Origin: Sulfurovum sp.
Lineage (GTDB): Bacteria > Campylobacterota > Campylobacteria > Campylobacterales > Sulfurovaceae
NCBI GenBank assembly: GCA_020721385.1
Contig: DYMW01000007.1
Span: 2,969 to 28,463, forward strand
Reading direction: 5' to 3'
DNA length: 25,495 nucleotides
Notes under the pieces: model-generated
The model's database searches: none
The model's input: the letters and a program-made list of their open reading frames with translations, nothing else
Told to the model about the DNA's origin: nothing
Translations under genes and position numbers: made by a program
In this document: positions 1 to 8,713 of the stretch, in pieces
How the letters are laid out: each line of letters begins with the position of its first letter
How positions within the stretch are numbered: the stretch's first letter is position 1

Positions 1-399
1 ATGAATATCTAACGAAATTTTTAAATTATCAAACCCATACACTTCATTTTTTTTAAAGTTTTTTTCTAAAAAATAACGTTGATGAATATCCAAATCTTCA
101 ATAACAGAATTAATAAATTTTCTAGTCTCTATCGTTAATTTAACCGTTTCCAATTCAGACTCTTTATTGGAAAATTCTGAGAGTTCATCAGGAATAATCG
201 ATGCCAACTTGGACATTTGTTGATCAGAAAAAGCAATACTTGCACTACTCGAATAAATAGGCTTTAAAAAATACGCATAGATGCCTGTAGCCAAGGTAAT
301 CAAAAAAGTTATGAACACTATAATTTTTAAATTTCTTTTTAAATGGACTATAATCTTACCAATATCTATTTCATCTTCTTCTATTTCATTGTGGTTCAT
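1..399 (-). CDS. Wzz/BY-kinase-type chain-length protein, N-terminal part (cut by window edge)
   Basis: The first 133 codons are visible; the rest lies beyond position 1. The start is ATG at 399, preceded by AGGAGG seven bases upstream. An acidic N-terminal stretch is followed by one membrane segment (about residues 22-45) and then the Pro-containing motif KPIYSSSASI, typical of Wzz domains in polysaccharide co-polymerases and Wzc-type tyrosine autokinases. The same layout (basic stretch, membrane helix, KPxIYSS) occurs in the complete kinase at 4204-6570, so the two are paralogues. It is the last visible gene of a minus-strand operon after the YjbH-like and Wza-like genes, with an 11-base gap. 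It would sit in the inner membrane and control chain length or export. Whether it carries a C-terminal kinase domain cannot be seen. Confidence 0.8.
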   Translation of the reverse strand, partial: MNHNEIEEDEIDIGKIIVHLKRNLKIIVFITFLITLATGIYAYFLKPIYSSSASIAFSDQQMSKLASIIPDELSEFSNKESELETVKLTIETRKFINSVIEDLDIHQRYFLEKNFKKNEVYGFDNLKISLDIH

Positions 400-410
400 T
401 CATCGTCCTC

Positions 411-1151
411 CTAATTGTTTGATAAATATTTAATGCTTACAAAAGTACCAAGTACACTGCCCACCGCTTGTATAATGGGTAAATAATCATTAATGGCTAC
501 GGTAACTGCTTTAGAATTTTTTGGTTCAACATAAACAATACTGTTCTGTTTTAACATTAAATTGTGCATGTTTAGGGTACTAAATTCATTAAGATTTAAC
601 GTATTTAAGACATATTTACCATTCTCTTCACTAATGATACGAATACGGTCACGAACCGCCTTATCGGTTAATCCACCCGATTTGGCAATAACCTCAATCA
701 CCGATATGGTCTCCCCTTCAATTGGAACAACCCCATTGGTCACCACCTCTCCTAACACATACACTTTATGATTTTTAACCGTGGCTTTAACATAAGGAGC
801 TTTTAAAAATTCTCTGTACTTAGTGGTTAAGAGTTCATTCATCTCTTGAATTGTAAGCCCTTGAACGTTAACCGTATTGAGTAGGGGTAAAATAATACTT
901 CCATCGGCATACACCACATAATTGTTATCAGGATTGATATATCCCCCTTTATCACTCATCATAATATTTGAGCGTTGATTCATATTATAGATATCAATAC
1001 TTAAAACATCATTGGGTACAATCTTAGAACTGTAGGTAATATTTAACTCTTGAGACGGAGAATGCTCCATATTCTCTTTTTGAAAAAGTTTGTACTCTTT
1101 CACACTGCAGGCTGAAAAAAACAGCATAGAAATTAAAAGAACTATTTTCAT
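411..1151 (-). CDS. Short Wza-like polysaccharide export lipoprotein (left export module)
   Basis: 246 residues. It has a lipoprotein signal peptide with lipobox FFSAC (Cys15) followed by Ser, which favours outer-membrane sorting. Residues about 40-125 match a polysaccharide export (Poly_export) domain, including the pattern DGSIILPLLNTVNVQGLT. Residues about 127-210 look like an SLBB domain (VYVLGEVVTNGVVPIEG). It is shorter than E. coli Wza (about 380 residues). In place of the long C-terminal pore helix it ends in about 25 hydrophobic residues closing with FVSIKYLS. The start ATG at 1151 has AAGGA upstream. It lies between the YjbH-like gene (29-base gap) and the Wzz-type gene. Its nearest relative in the window is the lipoprotein at 3419-4186, which ends in almost the same way. 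The family call is firm; the pore architecture is inferred. Confidence 0.88.
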   Translation of the reverse strand: MKIVLLISMLFFSACSVKEYKLFQKENMEHSPSQELNITYSSKIVPNDVLSIDIYNMNQRSNIMMSDKGGYINPDNNYVVYADGSIILPLLNTVNVQGLTIQEMNELLTTKYREFLKAPYVKATVKNHKVYVLGEVVTNGVVPIEGETISVIEVIAKSGGLTDKAVRDRIRIISEENGKYVLNTLNLNEFSTLNMHNLMLKQNSIVYVEPKNSKAVTVAINDYLPIIQAVGSVLGTFVSIKYLSNN

Positions 1152-1180
1152 TTATAATATCCTTGTTTTAAATTTATAGA

Positions 1181-3241
1181 TTACTTTTGACCATAATAGA
1201 GATAAGCTTCACGTAAACGGTCTAAATGCTCTTGGACATAAGAAGCTGAAAGTCGGTCTCTATTTAAATAAACACTGCTCAACTCCAAATCCGTTTTTGG
1301 AATAATTGCACTCGTTGGATTCAAATAATTTGCATTGTCTGGACTTTTAACCACCGTACGAATACCATAAGAGAAATCACTTTTTCCCTTAACCTGACCC
1401 AAGGGAGAGGCTTTACTGAGTTTGCGAAAAGTCAAAGGTACAGAGACTTCAAATCCTGCATAGGTTTTCACACTATCTTTCAGATACAAAGCCACAGAAG
1501 TTTCACCAAAAAAACGTTTCAATTGCAACATGGTACCTTTATCTTGATCCCAAAATTGTCCATACATCACTTCAGTAAACAAATCAAGTGGAGCATAAAA
1601 ATAACGATATGAACCCAAATAGATATTACGATTAGGAGCGGTATCATCTGTTCTATGACTGAACGTTCCAAGCTTTAAATTAAAGCCATGTTCACCTGAT
1701 GTTGTTGTGAAATTTGAGTGATTCAACACACCATAATAGTCAGCTTGAAACTGCCCTATAGAAGTGGTATTGAGTAACGATTCATAATGCACGGTTTGAT
1801 GCAACATGGTATTGACCAAACGATTCTTTAATTTATCTTGATACATCACACCATACGTATACCCTTCATCAAAATTTTGACTGTGTGTTAAAGGCATCTC
1901 ATACATGGCAGATAACGTTAACCCATCATATAACGTTGTATAGGCATTGGCTCGTAAGGCGAGTAAATAATCAAATGCTCCTACCTCTGTTCCAATGGTG
2001 GTTGTTAATCCTGGAGAAAGCTCAAGTCGTGGTACTAAAAAACTACTGTTTTGTTTTTTACTCAAAAATTTCACATTCATTTCATTAAAAGTTCGACTAA
2101 ATTGTAAATTACTTTTTAAAGCTTGTTGATGTTCGATCGTTGGAGTTTCCAAATAATTTTGACAAATATCCACATTACCACTGATTGTTAATGTTTGTAA
2201 ATTATTTTTTAAAAGTGTAACAATATAATGGCTATACCCTTCACTATTGTTGACAATACTGCCCATAATAACCCCTAAAGCATCCAAATCATTATGGTCA
2301 AACACACTGTTTTCAGCTTTAATGTAGATACTTTTATCATAAATACCTACTTGAACATTCTCAAAACCAATGGCAACCAATTGTTTTTGAATAGTTTCCA
2401 AACCATGGTTTGAAACTGTTGACTCTACCTTTGGTTGATAAACTTCTTTACTTGAAAGAGTATTTATTTGAGTATTTGTTGTGGTTGTAACGGTAGGAAT
2501 ATTGTTTTTTTGTTCATTAAGTAAAACAAGATTTTTTTGAGAATCATGAAAAAGGGGAATCGCCACATTCACGGCAAAACTTGTTTGAGATTGGGTTAGA
2601 TTTTGTGCTACAGTAGCCTCTAAATTTACCGCTGACAACCACTCATTAGGAACCCTTAAACGAACGGCGGTATGATTCTCTTTACCATCATGTTCTGCCA
2701 TCACAGACATCCAATCTGTTACTTTGGCTTCTACTCCTCCAAACAGACCATCCATTCGTTTGTCTTTTATTAAACTGTCTGCTGATTTCCCATACCCAAA
2801 AGAGGGTCTAAAAATACCAATCTCTTTATCTAAAACAGCATAATAATTGGTAAAATAACTCGCTGCACCCCCAATATCTTGTGCTCCAATAGCAAGCGTG
2901 GGTAAATATGTATTTTGATACGGTATCTGATATTTTATACTTCCAGATAAATCACGGGCATACCCTATGGACTCTACCAATCGAGTAATGACTTCAAAAT
3001 TTGAATAAAATCCAATTCCTGCAATATAATTCTCTTCCGAATTATAAGATTTACCATAATCATAATAGCGAAGATTATTATCAAACTGATTATTAAACTG
3101 AAAAACAGCATTTCCTTCTTGAATAACTTGAGCATTTGGAGTATTAATTAAACCTGTAAAACCTTGTGATGATAAACTACTTGAAAGGTTGTCAGAAAAC
3201 AATAATAGTGTAGAACAAAAAAAAGCAAAAGGTAGACGCAC
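1181..3241 (-). CDS. YjbH-like outer-membrane exopolysaccharide protein
   Basis: 686 residues, start GTG at 3241 with AAGGA six to seven bases upstream. A hydrophobic signal peptide (about residues 1-25) precedes the YjbH hallmark QGFTGLINTPNAQV. The remainder alternates short aromatic and polar segments typical of beta-barrels. There are two barrel-like regions (about 25-235 and 400-660) separated by a Ser/Thr/Asn-rich linker and a small soluble segment (about 280-370; FENVQVGIYDKSIYIKAEN) like the middle part of YjbH proteins. The protein ends with YLYYGQK. YjbH proteins are outer-membrane partners in exopolysaccharide secretion; their exact role is unsettled. This is the first gene of the left export operon, divergent from the second Wza/Wzc pair. 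The family call rests on the N-terminal motif and architecture. Confidence 0.82.
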   Translation of the reverse strand: MRLPFAFFCSTLLLFSDNLSSSLSSQGFTGLINTPNAQVIQEGNAVFQFNNQFDNNLRYYDYGKSYNSEENYIAGIGFYSNFEVITRLVESIGYARDLSGSIKYQIPYQNTYLPTLAIGAQDIGGAASYFTNYYAVLDKEIGIFRPSFGYGKSADSLIKDKRMDGLFGGVEAKVTDWMSVMAEHDGKENHTAVRLRVPNEWLSAVNLEATVAQNLTQSQTSFAVNVAIPLFHDSQKNLVLLNEQKNNIPTVTTTTNTQINTLSSKEVYQPKVESTVSNHGLETIQKQLVAIGFENVQVGIYDKSIYIKAENSVFDHNDLDALGVIMGSIVNNSEGYSHYIVTLLKNNLQTLTISGNVDICQNYLETPTIEHQQALKSNLQFSRTFNEMNVKFLSKKQNSSFLVPRLELSPGLTTTIGTEVGAFDYLLALRANAYTTLYDGLTLSAMYEMPLTHSQNFDEGYTYGVMYQDKLKNRLVNTMLHQTVHYESLLNTTSIGQFQADYYGVLNHSNFTTTSGEHGFNLKLGTFSHRTDDTAPNRNIYLGSYRYFYAPLDLFTEVMYGQFWDQDKGTMLQLKRFFGETSVALYLKDSVKTYAGFEVSVPLTFRKLSKASPLGQVKGKSDFSYGIRTVVKSPDNANYLNPTSAIIPKTDLELSSVYLNRDRLSASYVQEHLDRLREAYLYYGQK

Positions 3242-3285
3242 AATGATTCCTTAAATTTAATAAGCACCATTATATAAAGAATCAT

Positions 3286-3296
3286 ATTATATTATA
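3286..3296 (-). promoter_or_regulatory. Candidate -10 box(es) for the left export operon
   Basis: Two overlapping TATAAT hexamers read on the minus strand (3291-3286 and 3296-3291), about 45-55 bases upstream of the GTG start at 3241. No -35 box is evident, as is usual for sigma-70 promoters of Campylobacterota. The 177-base divergent gap (3242-3418) is almost entirely A/T and could hold promoters facing both ways. Confidence 0.5.
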
Positions 3297-3360
3297 GAAT
3301 TAATTTGTAATTTTATACAATAAATGTTGTTTTATAGATAAAATTTGTTATTATTTATGT

Positions 3361-3366
3361 TATAAT
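3361..3366 (+). promoter_or_regulatory. Candidate -10 box for the right export operon
   Basis: TATAAT preceded by AT-rich sequence. Initiation would fall near 3373. That makes an upstream in-frame ATG at 3374 almost leaderless and supports the internal ATG at 3419 as the real start. Confidence 0.5.
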
Positions 3367-3418
3367 ATTATTTATGAAGGAAATTTTAAATTTATTCGAA
3401 GGGATTATAATTAATATC

Positions 3419-4186
3419 ATGAAAAAAAATCTATTATACTTACTGTGTCTGTTGAGTTTAACGGCGTGTAGCACCAAAGAGGAATTTCAACTTTTTAAGC
3501 CGATAAAAATGCAGGCAACACAAGCAACCAACAACCAATCTAGCAACAGTGTGATAACCGACGTTGATAATGTTCAGTTTGAATACAAAATATTACCCCA
3601 TGATAGGGTTTCAGTAGTGGTCTATGAACATCCAGAACTTAGTACTACCACCATTCAGAGTATGCAACAAGATAGAGGTCTTTTGGTCAACTCCAAAGGA
3701 GAAATTCGCTTACCTTTGGTTAAAAAAGTCAATGTGGCAGGTTTAACCCAAACCGAGGCGGAAGAGAAAGTTTCTGATGCGTTTAGAGCGTATCTTAAAT
3801 ATCCTGATATACAATTAGAGGTCTTAAATAAAAGAGCGTATGTTGTAGGAGAAGTTCAACGACCAGGAGAAGTAGCATTGGTTAATGAACAACTTACCTT
3901 ACTTCAAGCTTTAGCCTCTGTGGGTGACATTACCGACTTTGCCGATAGAAAATCCATTATGATTTTTAAGAATGTCCAAGGAAAAGTGCAAACCCAAGTG
4001 GTGAATTTAATTGATGCCAATTCACTAAAAACAGCTAACTTAATGATACAACCAAATGATATTATCTATGTTATGCCAAACAATATGAAAGCCTTTAACG
4101 TTCAAGTCAATCAATTTGACCCTATTTTAAGACTTGTGGGTGATATTTTATCTCCATTTGTTCATATTAAATATTTATCAAAATAG
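3419..4186 (+). CDS. Short Wza-like polysaccharide export lipoprotein (right export module)
   Basis: 255 residues from ATG 3419. The frame is open from an ATG at 3374, but only the 3419 start gives a normal lipoprotein signal (MKKNLLYLLCLLSLTAC, lipidated Cys17, then Ser). AGGG lies upstream, somewhat far from the start. An export domain follows (EYKILPHDRVSVVVYEHPEL and GEIRLPLVKKVNVAGLTQ), then an SLBB-like segment (AYVVGEVQRPGEVALVN). It ends in a hydrophobic tail closing with FVHIKYLSK, nearly the ending of the left-module protein. It likely forms the periplasmic/outer-membrane export channel fed by the kinase at 4204, which begins 17 bases after its stop. The family is clear. The missing long C-terminal pore helix suggests that another protein, perhaps the YjbH-like one, supplies the membrane pore. 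Confidence 0.9.
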   Translation: MKKNLLYLLCLLSLTACSTKEEFQLFKPIKMQATQATNNQSSNSVITDVDNVQFEYKILPHDRVSVVVYEHPELSTTTIQSMQQDRGLLVNSKGEIRLPLVKKVNVAGLTQTEAEEKVSDAFRAYLKYPDIQLEVLNKRAYVVGEVQRPGEVALVNEQLTLLQALASVGDITDFADRKSIMIFKNVQGKVQTQVVNLIDANSLKTANLMIQPNDIIYVMPNNMKAFNVQVNQFDPILRLVGDILSPFVHIKYLSK

Positions 4187-4203
4187 TAGAGGAGTAAAAC
4201 AAT

Positions 4204-6570
4204 ATGTACCGAACCAACAATGAACAACATGCCAATCAGCAGAGTTCCGACAATAAAATTGATTTAAAAGAGGTCTTTAAAACCATTAGAGATTATAAAT
4301 GGCTTATTATGATAATGACTTTTTTGGCACTCTTTTTAATGGCTGTAACACTCTATTTTAAGCCTTCTATTTACAGTTCTCATGCCATTATTGAGATTAA
4401 AGCTTCAGGAAAACAAAACAGCAACATGAATGGTAATGACTTTTTAGCCAATGCCTTTGCTGCTTATGGAAAAGAGCAAATCGACAAAGAGATTGAAATT
4501 TTAAAAACATTTTATATCAACAATCAAGCACTTAATAAAGTCGATTTTAAAACCAAATATTATATTGATAATAAATATAAACAAAGTGAACTTTATAATA
4601 ATGTTCCCATTAAAATTACTCAAATCAATACCTTTAATAATGCAATTTTAGGAAAAAAAATAACCCTTATACCCCAAGAAGAGGGATTTAAATTGACCAT
4701 TCAAAACTCATTAGAAGCCAAAGCAAACAACCTTCTCTTTTCAGAAGAGCTTCTAACGTTGGATTCAACAACCATCCATCCGTATAACAAAGAGATTAAA
4801 ACGCCCTATTTTAGCTTGACAATCAATAAAAACACAGAGTTTAAACACCCTATCTATTTTAAAATTTATGGAGACAATCGCTATGTTTATGAAAAAATAG
4901 TACAACTTAATCTTAATATTTCACAAGTCAATAAAAATGCTCCTTTGATTAAAATTGAGTATCAAGACAACATTCCTGCCAGAGCAGATGCCTATGTGAA
5001 TGCCATTGCCGAGAGTTTTATTGCTGAAAGTATCAATACCAAAAATGAGCAAAATGATAAAATCTTAAGCTTTATAGAAGAGCAACTCCAAGTAACCAAA
5101 GAGCGACTCAAAGAGTCCGAAGACAAACTTGAAAAATATAAAATATCCGAAGATGTCATTCAACCAAGCCTTCAAGCAGAAATGTTTATTAAAGAGTCCA
5201 GTAATGTAGAGATTGAACTCTCTGAAAACAAACTCAAAGAGAGATTAATTGAGAATCTTATCAGTTTTGTCAAACACAACAACAATCTTGATGCCATTGC
5301 ACCATCGCTTATGGAACTACAAGACAAACCCACATTGGAACTTATTAGCTCATTACAGCGTTTACAACTTGAAGAAGATGAACTGAGTGCAGAATATACC
5401 AACCAATTTCCAAAATTACTAAGTGTTCGTAAACAAATTGGCAATATCAAACAGAAAATTTCACTCAACTTAACCAATTTAAAATCAAGTATTGCCCATA
5501 AAAATATTAATCTTATACAACAACAAAAGAGCTATGAAGAACGACTAAGAACCCTACCAACACAAGAGAAAAAGCTTATTAATATTAAAAGAGATTATGA
5601 AGTTGGGTCTAAAATGTATGCCTATCTTTTAGAGAAACGTGCTGAAAATGAGATTATTAAAGTAGCCACCCTTTCTGATTATAAAATCATTGACCGTGCC
5701 TACAGTGCCTCTAACCCTGTTAGCCCAAAACGAACCCTTATGATGCTTATTGCCACGATTGTTGGTTTAATTTTAGGAATGCTGATTGCCTTTTTACTCA
5801 AAGCAATGAACAATAAAATTCACAACAAACAAGATATTGAGAATTTAACCTCTTTGCCTATTTATGGGATTATTCCGCAACTCAAACAAAAAAGTGTTAA
5901 ACTTGAAGTCTATAATGCTCCAAAGTCTCCGTTTGCAGAGAGCTATCGTAGTTTACGAACCAACCTTCAATTTGTTAAGAAAAAAGACCAAGCCAATGTG
6001 ATTGTGATTACCTCTACCGTTCCAGGTGAAGGAAAAACAACCACCACTGCCAATCTATGTTCTGTATTTCAAATGGCTGGATACAAATCCATTGTTATCA
6101 ATCTTGACTTAAGAAAACCAACACTCCATACCTATTTTGACATCAAACATCATCGAGGAATGAGTACCTATCTTAGTGGTAAAGATGAAATTAGTGACAT
6201 TATATTCTCAACCGAACACTCTAATCTGGATATCATTGTAGCAGGACCAATACCACCAAATCCTTCAGAGTTGATACTCTCTGAGCGTCTACCAAAACTG
6301 CTTGATACCCTAAAAGAGCGTTATGATTATATCTTCATTGATACCGCACCAATAGGACTGGTAACCGATACCATATACCTCATGCAATATGCCGATTTAA
6401 CCTTGGTTGTCTTTAGAGAAAACCATGCTGAAAAATCCTTTATTACGGATCTTAATGGATTGATAGAAAAGAACAATCTTTCAAGAATTGGTGTTATTTT
6501 AAATGGTAGCCAAACCAGTTCTGGATCTTATGGTTATGGATATGGTTACGGATATGGTTACGAAAAATAA
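4204..6570 (+). CDS. Wzc-type tyrosine autokinase / polysaccharide co-polymerase
   Basis: 788 residues, start ATG 4204 with AGGAG upstream. Domains in order: cytoplasmic N-terminus, membrane helix at about 33-52, Wzz domain (KPSIYSS), a long periplasmic helical region to about residue 500 (coiled-coil-like around 285-345 and 425-480), second membrane helix at about 512-533, and a cytoplasmic BY-kinase domain. The kinase motifs are visible: Walker A VPGEGKTTTT (Lys611), Walker A' INLDLRKP (Asp635) and Walker B YIFIDTAP (Asp713). The C-terminus alternates Tyr and Gly, with six tyrosines at 776-786, matching the autophosphorylated Tyr cluster of this family. It acts in the inner membrane, coupling polymerase activity to export through the Wza-like lipoprotein encoded just upstream. 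The PHP phosphatase at 14272 is the likely antagonist. Confidence 0.95.
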   Translation: MYRTNNEQHANQQSSDNKIDLKEVFKTIRDYKWLIMIMTFLALFLMAVTLYFKPSIYSSHAIIEIKASGKQNSNMNGNDFLANAFAAYGKEQIDKEIEILKTFYINNQALNKVDFKTKYYIDNKYKQSELYNNVPIKITQINTFNNAILGKKITLIPQEEGFKLTIQNSLEAKANNLLFSEELLTLDSTTIHPYNKEIKTPYFSLTINKNTEFKHPIYFKIYGDNRYVYEKIVQLNLNISQVNKNAPLIKIEYQDNIPARADAYVNAIAESFIAESINTKNEQNDKILSFIEEQLQVTKERLKESEDKLEKYKISEDVIQPSLQAEMFIKESSNVEIELSENKLKERLIENLISFVKHNNNLDAIAPSLMELQDKPTLELISSLQRLQLEEDELSAEYTNQFPKLLSVRKQIGNIKQKISLNLTNLKSSIAHKNINLIQQQKSYEERLRTLPTQEKKLINIKRDYEVGSKMYAYLLEKRAENEIIKVATLSDYKIIDRAYSASNPVSPKRTLMMLIATIVGLILGMLIAFLLKAMNNKIHNKQDIENLTSLPIYGIIPQLKQKSVKLEVYNAPKSPFAESYRSLRTNLQFVKKKDQANVIVITSTVPGEGKTTTTANLCSVFQMAGYKSIVINLDLRKPTLHTYFDIKHHRGMSTYLSGKDEISDIIFSTEHSNLDIIVAGPIPPNPSELILSERLPKLLDTLKERYDYIFIDTAPIGLVTDTIYLMQYADLTLVVFRENHAEKSFITDLNGLIEKNNLSRIGVILNGSQTSSGSYGYGYGYGYGYEK

Positions 6571-6583
6571 CCCTTACAAAAAT

Positions 6584-6608
6584 GTTCTTTGAGCTTAGCT
6601 CAAAGAAC
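6584..6608. terminator. Hairpin terminator between convergent genes
   Basis: A perfect inverted repeat, GTTCTTTGAGC / GCTCAAAGAAC, with a 3-base loop. Read on the minus strand it is followed by ATTTTTG, a good T-tract for ending the operon 14018-6600. In the plus direction it follows the kinase stop by 14 bases but has only a weak T-run. The stop codon of the minus-strand glycosyltransferase (6602-6600) is inside the stem. Confidence 0.8.
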
Positions 6609-7610
6609 AACCAAATTTCTATAAATAACTTCATACCTTTTCATCATCGTCTCCAAAGAAAAATCCAAACCATCATAACACAACTGCTTCTCTTTTTCCA
6701 AAGCCAAAGCAATGCCTTTACTCATTTCACGTTCATCCAATGGATTAACAAACGTTACATTGAGTGCATCAGGATTAAGATTGTAGGCTTGAAGCGGATA
6801 GACAAATTGCTCTATATCACTCACCACCACTTTGGTTTTCATCGATATGGCTTCTAAAAAAGCGATATTTAATCCCTCTGAAACCGATGGCATTAAAAAT
6901 AAATCACACCGTTCTAAAAAATTATAGACCTCATCACGTTCAATTAACCCCAAACAGATAATATTGTTTTGTAAGTTTAATGCTTCAATATGTGCATTGA
7001 TCTGCTCTTTGAGTTTACCATCTCCTGCTAAAATTAATTTTATTTTAGGATTGTTATCTATTAAAGGTTTAAAAGCAGAAATCACACGTAAATGGTTTTT
7101 TTCAGGAACAAAACGGGCGGGATGAAAACAGTTGATGTCTGTCTCATTAATATTAAATTTTTGATAAACATCACTCTTTATATAGCGGTAATCGGTCTCA
7201 ACACCATTTAAAATCACTTCATATTTGTTGGTAATCAGGGATTTCATTTCATCAGGAATCACATCATAAAGCATTTTATTCACAAAAATAATCTTATCGG
7301 TATGTTTAAAAATAAACTTTAAAAGTTTCGCATTGGTTTTGGATAAAAAAAGATAAGAACCATGTACCGTATAAACCGTTTTTTTTCGCAACATCACGTT
7401 GGAAAGTAAAAAAAGTGCCATCGCCTTGATGTGATGACCATGTACAATTTGTACCTCATTTTTAATCTCAAAAAACTTGGCTCTTAAATTTCTAATGCTT
7501 AACAACTCTATCTCATTTATCTTGGAGCGTTCATTAAAATAGTTTGCCCATCGCCAAGGAATAGAAGTTTTGGTCACACCATTGACCAGATAGATGGTTT
7601 TCATGCTCAT
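6600..7610 (-). CDS. GT4-family glycosyltransferase
   Basis: 336 residues with a GT-B fold layout. The N-terminal acceptor half contains VHGHHIKAMAL and YTVHGSYLFL. The C-terminal donor half contains FHPARFVPEKNHLRVI, LILAGDGKLKEQI and the EX7E motif of retaining GT4 enzymes (Glu245 and Glu253). It would transfer a sugar from a nucleotide donor to the lipid-linked repeat unit on the cytoplasmic face. The start ATG at 7610 shares TAATG with the stop of the upstream gene and has AAGGA six bases away; a second ATG lies two codons in. It is the last gene of the six-gene minus operon and runs into the terminator hairpin. Donor and acceptor cannot be told from sequence. Confidence 0.9.
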   Translation of the reverse strand: MSMKTIYLVNGVTKTSIPWRWANYFNERSKINEIELLSIRNLRAKFFEIKNEVQIVHGHHIKAMALFLLSNVMLRKKTVYTVHGSYLFLSKTNAKLLKFIFKHTDKIIFVNKMLYDVIPDEMKSLITNKYEVILNGVETDYRYIKSDVYQKFNINETDINCFHPARFVPEKNHLRVISAFKPLIDNNPKIKLILAGDGKLKEQINAHIEALNLQNNIICLGLIERDEVYNFLERCDLFLMPSVSEGLNIAFLEAISMKTKVVVSDIEQFVYPLQAYNLNPDALNVTFVNPLDEREMSKGIALALEKEKQLCYDGLDFSLETMMKRYEVIYRNLVVL

Positions 7611-8713
7611 TACGCTTCCTTTTTCATAAAAATTTCTTGATACCGATGAACAATATTTTGAACTTCATACGGTTTGGTCGTCTCTTTGATGGCAATTTCA
7701 TTATGATGTATAGCCGTATGGTTCTCTATCGACTTTGCCAATGCTTTTATATCTGAAAATTCGACCAAACAACCATTAATCTCATGTTGAATAATCTCTT
7801 CGCTCACCCCAGGGCAACGGTAGGCAACCGCAAACTTACCACACGCATTGGCTTCTAAAATAACATTGGGAAATCCCTCATAATTGGAACTCAGTACCAC
7901 AATATCCGATGCTTTCATATAGATATAGGGATTGGCTTGAAACCCTAAAAGGGTGACACGTTCTCGAACATCAAAAGTTTCAATGTTTGCCTCAATTAAA
8001 GCCCGTTCAACACCTTCTCCTATAATGGTGAGATGATACCGATCATCGAGATAACGCATCACCTCAACCAGTTTGTCAAACCCTTTTTGTTTGCGTAAAT
8101 TTCCTGTCGCCAAGATATTAATTTTACTACTATTTAAAAGTTTCTTAGACGTTTTTTTTTCCAATTGACTTAAAATAAAATTCACATTTAAAGGATTGTT
8201 AATCACTTCTACTTTTTCTTTTTTTAATCCATAGTGAGTGATTAAATCATCACGCATGTAGTTCGATTGGGCAATAACATAATCAAAATTGCCAATGGTA
8301 TGTTTGTAAAATCTGTCCATTTTTTTAGATTGTGGCATGTATTTGGCACGAATACTCGGAATGTTTACCTCACGCGTGATAAAAAGTGTCTCTTTTAAAA
8401 AAGGTCGTAAAAGCGGTGCCAACATAGAAAGCAGTAGATTAACATGGGTAATGCTTGAAAAAACCACTTTGGGTTTGAGTTTTAAAATTAAACTCCATAA
8501 CTTATGTGGTGACAACAACACACGAGAGGCTTCTAAATCATGAATAATCACCTCCCGAGCAATGGTCTCAACCAACGCTCCTTTTTTCTTAAAGAGACAC
8601 AAATGTACCTCAAAGGCTTCATGATCGATGTTGTTTACCAAATTACTCACAACCCTCTCTGCCCCACCCACATTAAGCTCATGCATCACAAAAAGTATAA
8701 CTGGCTTATGCAT
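7610..8713 (-). CDS. GT4-family glycosyltransferase
   Basis: 367 residues from ATG 8713. A TTG one codon earlier is possible, but the ATG has AGGAG six bases upstream and overlaps the preceding stop as TGATG. The N-terminal glycine-rich donor/acceptor loop HELNVGGAERVV is typical of GT4 enzymes. The C-terminal half shows ILATGNLRKQKGFDKLVEVM, IIGEGVERALI and the EX7E motif (Glu279, Glu287; YEGFPNVILEA). It would add one sugar of the repeat unit at the inner face of the membrane. It is overlapped by genes on both sides, implying translational coupling with the polymerase and the next glycosyltransferase. Substrate unknown. Confidence 0.92.
   Translation of the reverse strand: MHKPVILFVMHELNVGGAERVVSNLVNNIDHEAFEVHLCLFKKKGALVETIAREVIIHDLEASRVLLSPHKLWSLILKLKPKVVFSSITHVNLLLSMLAPLLRPFLKETLFITREVNIPSIRAKYMPQSKKMDRFYKHTIGNFDYVIAQSNYMRDDLITHYGLKKEKVEVINNPLNVNFILSQLEKKTSKKLLNSSKINILATGNLRKQKGFDKLVEVMRYLDDRYHLTIIGEGVERALIEANIETFDVRERVTLLGFQANPYIYMKASDIVVLSSNYEGFPNVILEANACGKFAVAYRCPGVSEEIIQHEINGCLVEFSDIKALAKSIENHTAIHHNEIAIKETTKPYEVQNIVHRYQEIFMKKEA

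Noticed and set aside
3374..3418. Upstream in-frame ATG extending the right Wza-like lipoprotein by 15 residues
   Set aside because: The extension would bury the lipoprotein signal peptide, and the ATG lies almost at the predicted transcription start. ATG 3419 gives a standard lipoprotein N-terminus.
5172..5477. Open minus-strand frame of 101 codons inside the kinase gene
   Set aside because: Its Ser/Leu-rich translation is the expected shadow of a coiled-coil coding region on the other strand.
6526..6567. Tyr-Gly repeat considered as an assembly artefact or a frameshifted end
   Set aside because: The frame is intact, the stop follows at once, and Tyr-rich tails are normal for this kinase family.
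6582..6857. Open plus-strand frame of 91 codons
   Set aside because: It lies antisense within the glycosyltransferase gene 6600-7610, shows no recognisable domain and has no ribosome site.
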